A stretch of 64,000 bases of DNA from an uncultured Bacilli bacterium (GCA_934148845.1 CAKPDH010000002.1:248001-312000), one strand, 5' to 3'; positions 25,033 through 33,828 are shown, numbered from the stretch's first letter. The notes: generated from the letters alone by a model not told the origin. Made by a program: numbers and translations.

Positions 25033-25398
25033 CTATTTTTTCTTGTTTGCAACAACTTTTCCTTTACCTTTACGAGTACGTGCATTTCTATTTGTTCTTT
25101 GACCTCTTACTGGTAAACCTTTTTTATGACGAGTTCCTTGATATGAATTAATTTCCATTTTTGTTTTAATATTCATATTAACTTCACGACGAAGATCTCC
25201 CTCAGTCATATATTTATTAACTTCATCACGAATAGCATTTAATTCATCAATTGTTAATTCTCCAGCTCTTTTGTCTGGATTTACTTTAGCGTCTTTTAAT
25301 ATTCTATTTGATAGACTTTTTCCAATTCCATATACATAAGTAAGTGAAATTTCTATTCTTTTATTATCTGGTATATCTACACCTTTAATACGTGCCAT
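25033..25398 (-). CDS. rpsM: Ribosomal protein S13
   Basis: A 30S head protein that bridges to the 50S subunit and contacts the P-site tRNA. The 121-residue product starts MARIKGVDIPDNKRIEISLT, has the YGIG turn and ends in a basic tail (RTNRNARTRKGKG) as expected. First gene of the alpha segment after rpmJ; GGAGG before the ATG. Confidence 0.98.
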   Translation of the reverse strand: MARIKGVDIPDNKRIEISLTYVYGIGKSLSNRILKDAKVNPDKRAGELTIDELNAIRDEVNKYMTEGDLRREVNMNIKTKMEINSYQGTRHKKGLPVRGQRTNRNARTRKGKGKVVANKKK

Positions 25399-25412
25399 TT
25401 TAACACCTCCTA

Positions 25413-25526
25413 TTAGCCTTGTCTTTGTTTATGTTTTGGGTTTTCGCAAATTACCATTACTTTACCCTTACGCTTAATAACTTTACATTTTTCACACATT
25501 GGTTTTACTGATGGTTTAACTTTCAT
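25413..25526 (-). CDS. rpmJ: Ribosomal protein L36, zinc type
   Basis: A 37-residue gene between infA and rpsM. It encodes MKVKPSVKPMCEKCKVIKRK and continues to CENPKHKQRQG, the L36 sequence with the C-C-C-H zinc site intact. The size, the position and GGAGG before the ATG are all canonical. Presence of the zinc form suggests the cell does not depend on a zinc-free paralogue here. Confidence 0.97.
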   Translation of the reverse strand: MKVKPSVKPMCEKCKVIKRKGKVMVICENPKHKQRQG

Positions 25527-25538
25527 CTTTCTTACCTC

Positions 25539-25754
25539 CTATTTTCTGTAGGTTATACGACCACGTGTTAAATCGTAAGTTGATAATTCAACCATTACTG
25601 TGTCGCCAGCTAAAATTCGAATCATGTTCATTCGCATTTTACCCGAAACGTGAGCCGTAATTACATGTTTGTTTGCTAGTTCTACTTTAAAAACGTAGCC
25701 TGGCAAAACTTCTAATACTTTTCCTTCCATCTCTATTACGTCATCTTTTGCCAT
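25539..25754 (-). CDS. infA: Translation initiation factor IF-1
   Basis: Binds the 30S A site during initiation together with IF-2 and IF-3. The 71-residue OB-fold protein has the family start MAKDDVIEMEGKVLEVLPGY and the core HVSGKMRMNMIRIL. It lies between map and rpmJ, the standard spc-alpha order, with a five-base gap from map and AGAGGTG before its ATG. Confidence 0.98.
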   Translation of the reverse strand: MAKDDVIEMEGKVLEVLPGYVFKVELANKHVITAHVSGKMRMNMIRILAGDTVMVELSTYDLTRGRITYRK

Positions 25755-25758
25755 TTTA

Positions 25759-26505
25759 TCACCTCTTTGTTAAAATCTCATACCCATCTTTGGTAATTAA
25801 AACAGTATGTTCAAAGTGAGCAGATGGTTCTTGGTCTGCTGTTACAACAGTCCAATCATCATCTAATAAATAAACATCTGCAGTTCCTAAATTTATCATA
25901 GGTTCAACAGCAATAACCATGCCTTCTTTTAAGATAGGTCCAGTATTTTTTTTACCATAGTTTGGAACATCCGGATCTTCATGAAGTTCATTTCCAACAC
26001 CGTGACCAACTAGTTCTTTTACCACTCCTAAATTATGAGCAGTTGCATACTTTGATATAGCATATCCTATATCTCCTACATGAGCCCCTGGTTTAATTTG
26101 ATTTAGTCCCTCATATAATGATTTTAAAGTATGTTCCATTAGATATTGTTTCTCACTTGATATTTTTCCAACAGGATATGTCCAGGCACTATCACCATGA
26201 TATCCCTTATAGCAAGCACATATATCAAGTGTAACTATATCTCCTTCTTTTAGTTTTCTTTTACCTGGTATTCCATGTACTACCTCATCATTTACTGATA
26301 TACAAATATTACCAGGGTAGCCATCATAATGATAGCAAGACGGAGTAGCACCTCTTTTTATAATATAATCGCGAGCTAGTGAATCAAGTTCTTTAGTACT
26401 AATTCCAGGTTTTATGTATGGAATTAGATATGCATGTGTATCACCAACTATTTCACCAGCTACACGCATTAATTCTATTTCTCTTGGAGTTTTAATGCTA
26501 ATCAT
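25759..26505 (-). CDS. map: Methionine aminopeptidase, type I
   Basis: Removes the initiator Met from new proteins after deformylation. The 248-residue length is the short bacterial type I form. The metal-binding residues are present: D in SVNDEVVHGIPG and TLDICACYKGYHGDSA, H in LVGHGVGNELHEDP, E in AVEPMINLG and the final E in EHTVLITKDG. It overlaps adk by eight bases and precedes infA, the usual order after secY and adk, so it is part of the same long operon. Confidence 0.97.
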   Translation of the reverse strand: MISIKTPREIELMRVAGEIVGDTHAYLIPYIKPGISTKELDSLARDYIIKRGATPSCYHYDGYPGNICISVNDEVVHGIPGKRKLKEGDIVTLDICACYKGYHGDSAWTYPVGKISSEKQYLMEHTLKSLYEGLNQIKPGAHVGDIGYAISKYATAHNLGVVKELVGHGVGNELHEDPDVPNYGKKNTGPILKEGMVIAVEPMINLGTADVYLLDDDWTVVTADQEPSAHFEHTVLITKDGYEILTKR

Positions 26506-27139
26506 TTAAATCTCCCATTATCTTTAAAACTTGCATTAGTGTGTATTCTTTATCTTTACTACTATCTACTATATATAAACAATTTTTATTTTCATAAAAC
26601 TTTAATATTTCTTTAGAATTTTCTTCATACACACTAAATCTAACATCAAATGATTTCTCATTGTCATCAGATCTACTCATTAATTCATTACCACATATAG
26701 TACACATACCATTTTTAGGTGGCATCATATCTTCTACTTTCGTATTATAAATTTTGCCACACTTACTACAAGTAATTCTACTAAGAGTTCTATCTTTTGC
26801 AAGTTCTTTATCTATTGCAAGATTTATTGCAATATAATTTTTTAATACTGTATCCAAAAGTTTTGCTTGAGCTATATTTCTTGGATAACCTTCTATTACA
26901 ATAGGCTTATCTCCAATTCTATTTAGCTCTTCTTTTAATGCTTCCTTAACAATGTCATCGGGAACGAGCATACCTTTATCTTGTGCTTCAATTATTGTTC
27001 TTCCAATCTCAGTATCAGGAGTTCTTGCACTTCTAAGTACTTCACCTATTGAAATTACCTCATATCCTTTCAATTTTAAAGACTCACATAATGTTCCTTT
27101 GCCTGCGGCAGGAGGAGCGTATAATACAATATTTTTCAT
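26498..27139 (-). CDS. adk: Adenylate kinase with zinc lid
   Basis: Balances AMP, ADP and ATP in the cytoplasm. The P-loop is APPAAGKGT (8-16), in place of the usual G-x-P-G-A-G-K-G-T, and the AMP-site motif reads IEGYPRN rather than L-D-G-F-P-R-T. The zinc lid is intact, Cys at 124, 127, 146 and 149 (CSKCGKIYN, CTICGNEL). At 213 residues it is full length. The essential Lys-Gly-Thr and the DR-rich lid Args are kept, so it is expected to work. Its ATG overlaps the secY TGA by four bases. Confidence 0.93.
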   Translation of the reverse strand: MKNIVLYAPPAAGKGTLCESLKLKGYEVISIGEVLRSARTPDTEIGRTIIEAQDKGMLVPDDIVKEALKEELNRIGDKPIVIEGYPRNIAQAKLLDTVLKNYIAINLAIDKELAKDRTLSRITCSKCGKIYNTKVEDMMPPKNGMCTICGNELMSRSDDNEKSFDVRFSVYEENSKEILKFYENKNCLYIVDSSKDKEYTLMQVLKIMGDLND

Positions 27140-28392
27140 CTTAATCTTCTACCCTTTCTACCTTTTGTATAAGTTCTACTAGCAATTTGACTTTCTAATT
27201 GTTTATATGTATCAAGCGCTACACCTACAACGATTAACAATCCAGTTCCACTAATAGTTATAGAAGTAGTTAAATTAGAGAATTTGTCAAATACTATTGG
27301 TAAGATAGAAAGTGCAGTTAAAAATGCAGCACCAACAACTGTTATTCTTGTTAATACAGTCTTTACATATTCAATAGTTTCCTTACCAGGTCTAATACCT
27401 GGAATATATCCACCATTCTTATTTAAATCATCAGCTAATTCTTTTGGCTTTAATTGCATAAATGTATAAAAGTAAGCAAATGCAAAAATCAATACAATAT
27501 ATATAATTAAACCAATACCCTTTGTATAAGTAAGATATTTTGTAACGAAAAGCGTAAACTTTTCACGTTTTAATACTGATGAAAGAATTTGTGGTACTGA
27601 GAATAATGCTGATGCAAAGATAACTGGCATTACACCTGCACTATTTAATTTAAATGGAATATAATTTTGTTTTCCTAACATGCTTGTAGATTTATTAGCA
27701 TATTGTATAGGTAATCTTCTTTCGGCAGATTCAACATATATAACACCAACTATAATAGCAATAAATACTAAGACAAATGCTATAAATATCATAATGCCTA
27801 AAAAACCTTTTGCAAATAATTCTACCCATAAGTTTTTAAACATACCAGGTAATACACTTATTATACCAGCCATTATTATTAATGACATTCCATTTCCTAT
27901 TCCTTTTTGTGTTATTTGATCAGCTATCCACATAACAAATGCAGTTCCAGCTGTCAAAATTAAAGAATATAACATGTAATCCATAGGACTACCATTTCCT
28001 ATATATGCATATGAATACATATATCCTTGTAAGAATGCTAATATCATTCCAGCTATTCTAGTAATTTGATCAATTTTTTTTCTACCTACTCCGCCTTGTT
28101 TAGATAATTCAGCTAAATAAGGAACGATATCAGCACATAACAATTGAATTACTATTTGAGCTGTAATATATGGTGTCACACCAAGCGCAAATATAGATGC
28201 ACGTGTAAATGCCCCACCACTCATTGCATTAATTACTTCAAGAAATGACATTCCTGATGTATTTACATTTACTCCAGGAACAATTATTGATGTACCTATT
28301 TTAAATACAAATAATGCACCTAAAGTAAAAAGTATTCTTTTTAATAGATCACGATTTTTTGAAGTAAATATTTGCTTAATATTTGCAAACAT
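27136..28392 (-). CDS. secY: Preprotein translocase channel SecY
   Basis: The ten-span membrane channel of the Sec pathway, partner of SecA (at 16.6-19.1 kb) and SecE/SecG. The 418-residue product shows the family landmarks: plug and TM2 region (GVTPYITAQIVIQLL), the cytosolic loop C4 with RRLPIQYANK, the GIRPGKETIEYV loop C5 and the last spans. It sits after rplO with one base between the genes and overlaps adk, matching the spc operon of other Bacillota. Confidence 0.98.
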   Translation of the reverse strand: MFANIKQIFTSKNRDLLKRILFTLGALFVFKIGTSIIVPGVNVNTSGMSFLEVINAMSGGAFTRASIFALGVTPYITAQIVIQLLCADIVPYLAELSKQGGVGRKKIDQITRIAGMILAFLQGYMYSYAYIGNGSPMDYMLYSLILTAGTAFVMWIADQITQKGIGNGMSLIIMAGIISVLPGMFKNLWVELFAKGFLGIMIFIAFVLVFIAIIVGVIYVESAERRLPIQYANKSTSMLGKQNYIPFKLNSAGVMPVIFASALFSVPQILSSVLKREKFTLFVTKYLTYTKGIGLIIYIVLIFAFAYFYTFMQLKPKELADDLNKNGGYIPGIRPGKETIEYVKTVLTRITVVGAAFLTALSILPIVFDKFSNLTTSITISGTGLLIVVGVALDTYKQLESQIASRTYTKGRKGRRLR

Positions 28393-28393
28393 A

Positions 28394-28837
28394 TTAAATC
28401 ACCTCGGCTTTTCCACCTATCGCTTCTATTTTTTCTGCGGCTTTTGTTGAGAATTTATTTGCTTTAACTGTTAATTTTTTAGTAAGTTCACCATTTCCTA
28501 ATACTTTAACACCTGAAAGTTGTTTCTTTAAAATTCCCATTTCTTTTAATAATTCTGGAGTAACAACTGCTCCATCTTCAAATTTTTCTAAATCACTTAA
28601 ATTTATTGTAGCATATCTAACTTTGAACATTGCATTTGAAAATCCAATCTTAGGTAAGCGTCTAAATAATGGTAATTGTCCACCTTCAAATCCAGGTCTA
28701 ACTCCTCCACCACTTCTAGCGTTTTGGCCTTTATGACCTTTACCACTTGTTTTTCCTGTTCCAGATGCAACTCCACGTCCAACTCTTTTTGGAGCCTTAA
28801 ATGCTCCCTCATTAGGTCTTAATTCATGTAGTTTCAT
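28394..28837 (-). CDS. rplO: Ribosomal protein L15
   Basis: A late-assembling 50S protein. MKLHELRPNEGAFKAPKRVG, the glycine-rich GKGHKGQNARSGGGVRPGFE and the PLFRRLPKIGFSN turn are diagnostic; 147 residues is full length. Its ATG comes one base after the rpsE stop, so the rpmD gene (L30) normally placed between them is missing here. Confidence 0.98.
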   Translation of the reverse strand: MKLHELRPNEGAFKAPKRVGRGVASGTGKTSGKGHKGQNARSGGGVRPGFEGGQLPLFRRLPKIGFSNAMFKVRYATINLSDLEKFEDGAVVTPELLKEMGILKKQLSGVKVLGNGELTKKLTVKANKFSTKAAEKIEAIGGKAEVI

Positions 28838-28838
28838 A

Positions 28839-29432
28839 TTATCTAATCTCCTCTACTTTTTTTCCACGTAAACGAGCTACTTGTTCTATTGTTTTTTGTG
28901 ATTTAAGTGCTTCAAGTGTTGCATAAGCCATATTAACTTTTGTACTTGAACCTAATGATTTAGATAAAATATCTTTTACTCCTGCCATTTCTAGTACTGA
29001 TCTTACTGGACCTCCAGCTTTAACTCCTGTACCTTTATTTGCAGGTTTAAGCATAACACGACTTGCTCCACAAACACCTATTGCTTCATGTGGTATAGTA
29101 CGTTCATCTACGATTGAAACTTTTACTATATTCTTTTGAGCAGCTTGGCTTGCTTTTTTGATAGCATCTGGTACTTCGTTTGATTTACCAGTACCAAGTC
29201 CTACTTTACCTTTTCTATCTCCAACAACTACAACAGCTGAGAAACGGAAATGACGTCCACCTTTAGTTACTTTGGTAACACGTCCAATAGAAATAACTTC
29301 TTCTTCGTAAAGTTTAGGTTGTCTTGCTTGACGTGGTTCTCTTTTTTCTCTTGATTTACGAGGTTTTCTATCATTTTTTTCTACTTTTTCAGTAGTTGCT
29401 GATTCAACCTTTTCAATTTCTTTTTCCATCAC
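28839..29432 (-). CDS. rpsE: Ribosomal protein S5, N-terminally extended
   Basis: A 30S protein at the mRNA entry channel, important for accuracy. The core (about 42-195) has VISIGRVTKVTKGGRHFRF, GLGTGKSNEVPDAIKKA and the GASRVMLKPANKGTG loop. Before it is a 40-residue charged extension (MEKEIEKVESATTEKVEKND then a Arg/Lys-rich run) that is longer than in most Bacillota. There is no internal ribosome site that would trim it. The stop lies one base from rplO. Confidence 0.97.
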   Translation of the reverse strand: MMEKEIEKVESATTEKVEKNDRKPRKSREKREPRQARQPKLYEEEVISIGRVTKVTKGGRHFRFSAVVVVGDRKGKVGLGTGKSNEVPDAIKKASQAAQKNIVKVSIVDERTIPHEAIGVCGASRVMLKPANKGTGVKAGGPVRSVLEMAGVKDILSKSLGSSTKVNMAYATLEALKSQKTIEQVARLRGKKVEEIR

Positions 29433-29442
29433 TAACCTCCTA

Positions 29443-29805
29443 TTAGAATTCTAGTCCATTTTCACGTGCTGCATCTGCTAATGCTTTAACACGTCCATGA
29501 TAAAGGTATCCACCTCTATCAAAAACTACTTTTGATATTTTTGCTTTTTTAGCTCTTTTAGCAAGTAATTCTCCTACTTTAACAGCAGCATCTACATTAC
29601 CACCATTTTCTAATTTTAGTTCTTTATCTATAGAAGATGCACTTACTAAAGTTTTAGAAGCTTCATCATCAATGATTTGAGCAAAAATATTATTGTTTGA
29701 TCTGAATACATTTAATCTAGGAACGCTTGATGAACCTGTTATCTTATTTCTTATACGTTCGTGTCTTGATTCACGAGCGCTATTACGGTCTATTTTTTTG
29801 ATCAT
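29443..29805 (-). CDS. rplR: Ribosomal protein L18
   Basis: Binds 5S rRNA together with L5 and helps place it in the 50S subunit. The 120-residue protein has the basic N-terminus (RNSARESRHERIRNKI), PRLNVFRSNNNIFAQIIDD and VVFDRGGYLYHGRVKALADA, diagnostic for L18. It follows rplF and precedes rpsE, as expected. Confidence 0.98.
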   Translation of the reverse strand: MIKKIDRNSARESRHERIRNKITGSSSVPRLNVFRSNNNIFAQIIDDEASKTLVSASSIDKELKLENGGNVDAAVKVGELLAKRAKKAKISKVVFDRGGYLYHGRVKALADAARENGLEF

Positions 29806-29827
29806 AACTTCTCTCCTTTACTCTTAA

Positions 29828-30361
29828 TTATTTAGAAGCTTTCTTTCCTTCTTTACGACGAATATGTTCGTCAGCATAACGTATACCTTTACCTTTATAT
29901 GGTTCTGGTTTTCTTATTTTTCTTATTGAAGCTGCAAATTCTCCTACTTGCTGCTTATCAATTCCTTTAATAAATAGTTCTGTATTTGATGGACTATCTA
30001 GTGTAATTCCATCAGGAATCTTAACAACAACAGGATGTGAATATCCAGCTGTTACAACTAATTCTGTTCCTTTAACTTGAAAACGATAACCAACACCAAC
30101 TGACTCTAACTTTTTTTCAAATCCATTAGTAACACCTAATATCATATTATTTATGTTTGCATTAGCTGTACCATGGAAATTTTTAAAGTTATCATTTTTT
30201 CTTGTAAGTGTTATTTCATTTTCAGAAATATTAACAGTAATATTTTCATTAATTACAGTAGAAAGTTCACCTTTTGGGCCTTTTACAGTAACTACATTAC
30301 CGTTAACAGATACATTAACACCAGTTGGTATTTCAATTTTTCTATTTCCAACACGACTCAT
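29828..30361 (-). CDS. rplF: Ribosomal protein L6
   Basis: A 50S protein near the sarcin-ricin loop and factor-binding site. At 177 residues it is full length, with the two repeated domains (MSRVGNRKIEIPTGVNVSVN, then GVGYRFQVKG) and the C-terminal KPEPYKGKGIRYADE. GGAAG precedes its ATG. Canonical position between rpsH and rplR. Confidence 0.98.
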   Translation of the reverse strand: MSRVGNRKIEIPTGVNVSVNGNVVTVKGPKGELSTVINENITVNISENEITLTRKNDNFKNFHGTANANINNMILGVTNGFEKKLESVGVGYRFQVKGTELVVTAGYSHPVVVKIPDGITLDSPSNTELFIKGIDKQQVGEFAASIRKIRKPEPYKGKGIRYADEHIRRKEGKKASK

Positions 30362-30376
30362 TTAGTTTCTTCCTTT

Positions 30377-30769
30377 CTACCAAATATAGGCAAGAATCTC
30401 TCCACCTAATGAATTTTCTCTAGCTTCTTTATCTGTCATAACACCTTTAGATGTAGATAAAATTGCTATTCCTAATCCATTTAAAACAGATGGAACATCT
30501 TCTGCTTTTACATATACACGTAATCCTGGTTTTGATATTCTCTTTAGTCCAGTAATTACGCGTTCTTTTTCAACATATTTTAAAGATAATACTAAAATAT
30601 CTTGAACATTATTTCTTTTAACTTTATAATCAGCTATAAATCCTGTTTCTTTTAATATTCTAGCTATCTCTTTTTTTATTTTTGAAGCGGGTACTTCAAC
30701 TTCTTTATATCGCATTTGATTTGCATTACGAATACGTGTTAGCATATCAGCGATTGGATCTGTTACCAT
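30377..30769 (-). CDS. rpsH: Ribosomal protein S8
   Basis: A primary 16S rRNA-binding protein that organises the central domain. The 130-residue product starts MVTDPIADMLTRIRNANQMR and ends in LGGEILAYIW, with STSKGVMTDKEAR near the C-terminus, all S8 signatures. It lies between rpsN and rplF. Confidence 0.98.
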   Translation of the reverse strand: MVTDPIADMLTRIRNANQMRYKEVEVPASKIKKEIARILKETGFIADYKVKRNNVQDILVLSLKYVEKERVITGLKRISKPGLRVYVKAEDVPSVLNGLGIAILSTSKGVMTDKEARENSLGGEILAYIW

Positions 30770-30789
30770 ACTATCCTCCTTCTTAAATT

Positions 30790-30975
30790 CTACCAGCTAG
30801 ATTTTTTCATCCCTGGTATTTGTCCCTTATAAGCTAGCTCACGGAAACAAATTCTGCATATACCATATTTTTTAAGTACAGCGTGTGGACGACCACAACG
30901 ACTACAACGTGTATATCTACGTACTTCAAATTTAGGTTCGCGACTAGCTTTTATTTTCATACTTTTCTTAGCCAT
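30790..30975 (-). CDS. rpsN: Ribosomal protein S14, type Z (zinc)
   Basis: A small 30S head protein. The 61-residue length and the two Cys pairs in CSRCGRPHAVLKKYGICRIC mark the zinc-binding type Z form, typical of Bacillota. GGAGG before the ATG; placed between rplE and rpsH as usual. Confidence 0.98.
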   Translation of the reverse strand: MAKKSMKIKASREPKFEVRRYTRCSRCGRPHAVLKKYGICRICFRELAYKGQIPGMKKSSW

Positions 30976-30992
30976 AATTTCCTCCTAAGTTA

Positions 30993-31532
30993 TTAATTCT
31001 TAAATGGCATACCGAAACCTTTTAAGAGATCATACGCTTCTTCATTAGTTTTTGCACTTGTTACAAATACTATATCCATACCACGTACTTTAACCACATT
31101 ATCATATTCGATTTCTGGAAATATTAATTGTTCAGTTAATCCTAATGTGTAATTTCCTCTTCCATCAAAAGCTTTATTAGATATACCTCTAAAGTCTCTT
31201 ACACGAGGTAATGTAATACTAATTAATTTATCTAAGAAGTTATACATATTCTCCCCACGTAAAGTAACCTTACAGCCAATTGCTTGACCTTGTCTTAATT
31301 TGAAACCAGCAATTGATTTTTTTGCTTTAGTAGCAATTGGTTTTTGACCTGTAATAATTTCAAGGTCATTCATTGCTGCTTCTAATAGTTTTGAATTAGT
31401 AGTTGCATCACCACAACCAATATTTACTACTATTTTTTCTAGTTTTGGTACTTCCATAATACTTTTATAATTATGTTTACTCATTAAATCGGATACGATT
31501 GTTTTGTTATACTTTTCTTTTAGGCGGTTCAT
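30993..31532 (-). CDS. rplE: Ribosomal protein L5
   Basis: Binds 5S rRNA and contacts the P-site tRNA. The 179-residue protein has VVNIGCGDATTNSKLLEAA, GFKLRQGQAIGCKVTLRG and RDFRGISNKAFDGRGNY, all diagnostic. It follows rplX by a short gap with GGAGG upstream of the ATG. Confidence 0.98.
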   Translation of the reverse strand: MNRLKEKYNKTIVSDLMSKHNYKSIMEVPKLEKIVVNIGCGDATTNSKLLEAAMNDLEIITGQKPIATKAKKSIAGFKLRQGQAIGCKVTLRGENMYNFLDKLISITLPRVRDFRGISNKAFDGRGNYTLGLTEQLIFPEIEYDNVVKVRGMDIVFVTSAKTNEEAYDLLKGFGMPFKN

Positions 31533-31549
31533 ATATACCCTCCTTTCAA

Positions 31550-31858
31550 TTAATCAAGACTTGAATTAGATTTTTTTGCAATTCTAATTTTCTTACCGTC
31601 TTTGTTTATACTATGTCCTATTCTAGTAGGCTTATTTGTCTTTGGATCTAATATCATCACATTTGAAGCATTAATTGGTGCTTCTACATCTGTAATAGAA
31701 CCAGGTGTTTGTCCGTTTCCTTTAACATGTTTTTTTACAATGTTAACGCCTTCTATAACAACTCTGTTTTCTTTACGTAATACGTGAGTTATTTTTCCTT
31801 CTTTACCTTTATCCTTACCAGAAATGACTCTTACTTTATCTCCAGTTTTAAAGTTCAT
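31550..31858 (-). CDS. rplX: Ribosomal protein L24
   Basis: An assembly-initiating 50S protein near the tunnel exit. The 102-residue product starts MNFKTGDKVRVISGKDKGKE, a KOW motif, and continues RVVIEGVNIVKKHVK and a PTRIGHSIN turn. Canonical place between rplN and rplE. Confidence 0.98.
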   Translation of the reverse strand: MNFKTGDKVRVISGKDKGKEGKITHVLRKENRVVIEGVNIVKKHVKGNGQTPGSITDVEAPINASNVMILDPKTNKPTRIGHSINKDGKKIRIAKKSNSSLD

Positions 31859-31876
31859 CTTTCTGCCTCCAAACTT

Positions 31877-32245
31877 TTATAACACTTCTTTAGCAAGTGA
31901 TATAATTTTATTAAATCCTAAATCACGTAATTCACGTGCTACTGGTCCAAATACACGAGTTCCAACTGGACTCTTATCATCTTTGATAATAACTGCTGCG
32001 TTGTCATCAAATTTGATGTATGATCCATCAGTTCTTCTTAGACCAAATTTACTTCTAACAACTACTGCTTTAACAACTTTTCCTTTGCCAACAGTACCAT
32101 TAGGTGTTGCTTTTTTTACAGTAGCAACAACTATATCTCCAATATTGCCAAATTTAACTTTTGAGCCACCAAGAACACGAATTACAGATAATTCTTTTGC
32201 TCCTGAGTTGTCAGCTACTTTTAAACGGCTTTCTTGTTGAATCAT
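31877..32245 (-). CDS. rplN: Ribosomal protein L14
   Basis: A 50S protein at the subunit interface, target of silencing factor RsfS. The 122-residue sequence begins MIQQESRLKVADNSGAKELS and has VRRKDGSY-like LRRTDGSYIKF and VFGPVARELRDLGF. Position after rpsQ is canonical. Confidence 0.98.
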   Translation of the reverse strand: MIQQESRLKVADNSGAKELSVIRVLGGSKVKFGNIGDIVVATVKKATPNGTVGKGKVVKAVVVRSKFGLRRTDGSYIKFDDNAAVIIKDDKSPVGTRVFGPVARELRDLGFNKIISLAKEVL

Positions 32246-32270
32246 ATGTTATCCTCCTTCACTCGTGCAA

Positions 32271-32531
32271 TTATAATATAACTGCTTTTTCTATTATTTT
32301 TACTAAACGGAAATGTTTAGTTTTAGATAATGGTCTTGTTTCAGCTATAAGAACCTTATCTCCTTTTTTAGCTTCATTTTTCTCATCATGTACAGTGTAT
32401 TTTTTTGAATATTTAACTCTTTTATGATATAATCTATCATTTTTGTAAGTTTCAACTAAAACTGTAATTGTCTTATCGTTTACATCGCTTACAACTGTTC
32501 CAACTAATTCATGAGTTCTTTTTTCTATCAT
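32271..32531 (-). CDS. rpsQ: Ribosomal protein S17
   Basis: A primary 16S rRNA binder with an OB fold. The 86-residue protein has RTHELVGTVVSDVNDKTITV, KKYTVHDEKNEAKKGDKV and a final ETRPLSKTKHFRLVKII. GGAGG before the ATG; sits between rpmC and rplN. Confidence 0.98.
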   Translation of the reverse strand: MIEKRTHELVGTVVSDVNDKTITVLVETYKNDRLYHKRVKYSKKYTVHDEKNEAKKGDKVLIAETRPLSKTKHFRLVKIIEKAVIL

Positions 32532-32542
32532 AATTCCTCCTA

Positions 32543-32737
32543 TTATTTAGTTAGTTCTCTTTCACGTAAAATTGTTTTCATACGTGCAACTAACTTTCTT
32601 AATTCATTAATTCTTGAAGGTTTCTCTAAAGACCCTGTTGCTTGTTGGAAACGTAAGTTAAATAATTCTTCTTTTGTTTCGTCTATTTTTTTTAGTATTT
32701 CTTCGTTTGATAATTCTCTTATTTCTTTATTAGTCAT
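32543..32737 (-). CDS. rpmC: Ribosomal protein L29
   Basis: A small helical protein at the tunnel exit that helps dock SRP and trigger factor. The ATG at 32737 (64 residues, MTNKEIRELSNEEI) is preceded by GGTGAT and overlaps the rplP stop by eight bases; a GTG nine bases earlier lacks a site. LFNLRFQQATGSLEKPSRIN is diagnostic. Confidence 0.97.
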   Translation of the reverse strand: MTNKEIRELSNEEILKKIDETKEELFNLRFQQATGSLEKPSRINELRKLVARMKTILRERELTK

Positions 32738-33158
32738 TAGAATCACCGCTTTCTTTAGTTACGAATTTACATTTGATTGGAAGTTTATGCATAGCAAGTC
32801 TTAATGCTTCACGTGCTATATCTTCACTAACTCCACCTATTTCAAACATAACTTTTCCTTTTTTTACAACTGCAACCCATGCATCATGAGAACCTTTACC
32901 TTTACCTTGACGAGTTTCAAGTGGTTTTTTTGTTAATGATAAATGAGGAAAAATATTTATCCATACTTTACCTCCACGTTTCATATAACGTGTCATAGCA
33001 ACTCTGGCTGCTTCGATTTGTCTATCTGTAATCCAAGCGCCTTCCATTGCCATTAAACCATATTCACCAAAGTTTACTTTAATATTTCCTTTTGCTTTCC
33101 CATCATAAGGAAGTCTGTGTACGCAACGATGCTTAGTTCTTTTTGGAATTACTGCCAT
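32730..33158 (-). CDS. rplP: Ribosomal protein L16
   Basis: A 50S protein near the A site that helps tRNA accommodation. The 142-residue product starts MAVIPKRTKHRCVHRLPYDG and has EGAWITDRQIEAARVAMTRY and GKGKGSHDAWVAVVKKGKVM. It overlaps rpsC by 26 bases and rpmC by eight, so the three are coupled. Confidence 0.98.
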   Translation of the reverse strand: MAVIPKRTKHRCVHRLPYDGKAKGNIKVNFGEYGLMAMEGAWITDRQIEAARVAMTRYMKRGGKVWINIFPHLSLTKKPLETRQGKGKGSHDAWVAVVKKGKVMFEIGGVSEDIAREALRLAMHKLPIKCKFVTKESGDSND

Positions 33159-33810
33159 CTTTTATACCTCCCTTATTTTTAGCAGGAAGTATTTCACCTT
33201 TGCAAATCCATACTTTTACACCAATTTTTCCATAAGTAGTATTAGCTTCTTTCCAAGCATAATCTATATCAGATCTTAAAGTATGACGTGGAACACTACC
33301 TTCAGTATAACCTTCAGTACGAGCCATATCAGCACCACCTAAACGTCCAGATACTGAAGTTGTAATTCCTTTTGCTCCTGCTTTCATTGTATTTCTAATT
33401 GCTCTTTTTTGAGCTATTCTGAATGATACACGTCCTTCTATTTGACGTGCAATATTTTCTGCAACAAGTGCAGCATCTAAATCTGGATTTTTAACTTCTT
33501 TTATAGAAATTTGAATATTTTCATCAACTAATTTTGATAACTCTTTTTTAATCTTTTCGATTTCATCTCCACCGTGACCAATAACTACTCCAGGTTTAGC
33601 TGTATTTATAACAACATTAGTCTTTTTATTGTCTCTTTCAATAAGAATACTTGAAACTGATGCGTCCTTTAGTTTTTTCTCTAACATTTTACGAATCTTA
33701 TCATCATTTTTAATATACTTAGCATTTAATTTGCCCTCAGCATACCAATTTGATTGCCAAGATTTGTTAACGCCTATTCTAAGTCCTATTGGACTAACTT
33801 TTTGACCCAC
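33133..33810 (-). CDS. rpsC: Ribosomal protein S3
   Basis: A 30S protein at the mRNA entry with helicase-like activity. The 225-residue protein begins MGQKVSPIGLRIGVNKSWQS, has a KH domain (VVINTAKPGVVIGHGGDEIE) and the C-terminal domain with SGRLGGADMARTEGYTEGSV. The C-terminal tail is short but normal. Confidence 0.98.
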   Translation of the reverse strand: MGQKVSPIGLRIGVNKSWQSNWYAEGKLNAKYIKNDDKIRKMLEKKLKDASVSSILIERDNKKTNVVINTAKPGVVIGHGGDEIEKIKKELSKLVDENIQISIKEVKNPDLDAALVAENIARQIEGRVSFRIAQKRAIRNTMKAGAKGITTSVSGRLGGADMARTEGYTEGSVPRHTLRSDIDYAWKEANTTYGKIGVKVWICKGEILPAKNKGGIKDGSNSKKN

Positions 33811-33828
33811 AAGTTTTCCTCCTTTACC

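Noticed and set aside
29460..29472. TTTTCACGTGCTG in rplR as a parS site
   Set aside because: Only the central CACGTG and one side match TGTTTCACGTGAAACA; it lies in a conserved ribosomal gene. No full parS is found in the window.
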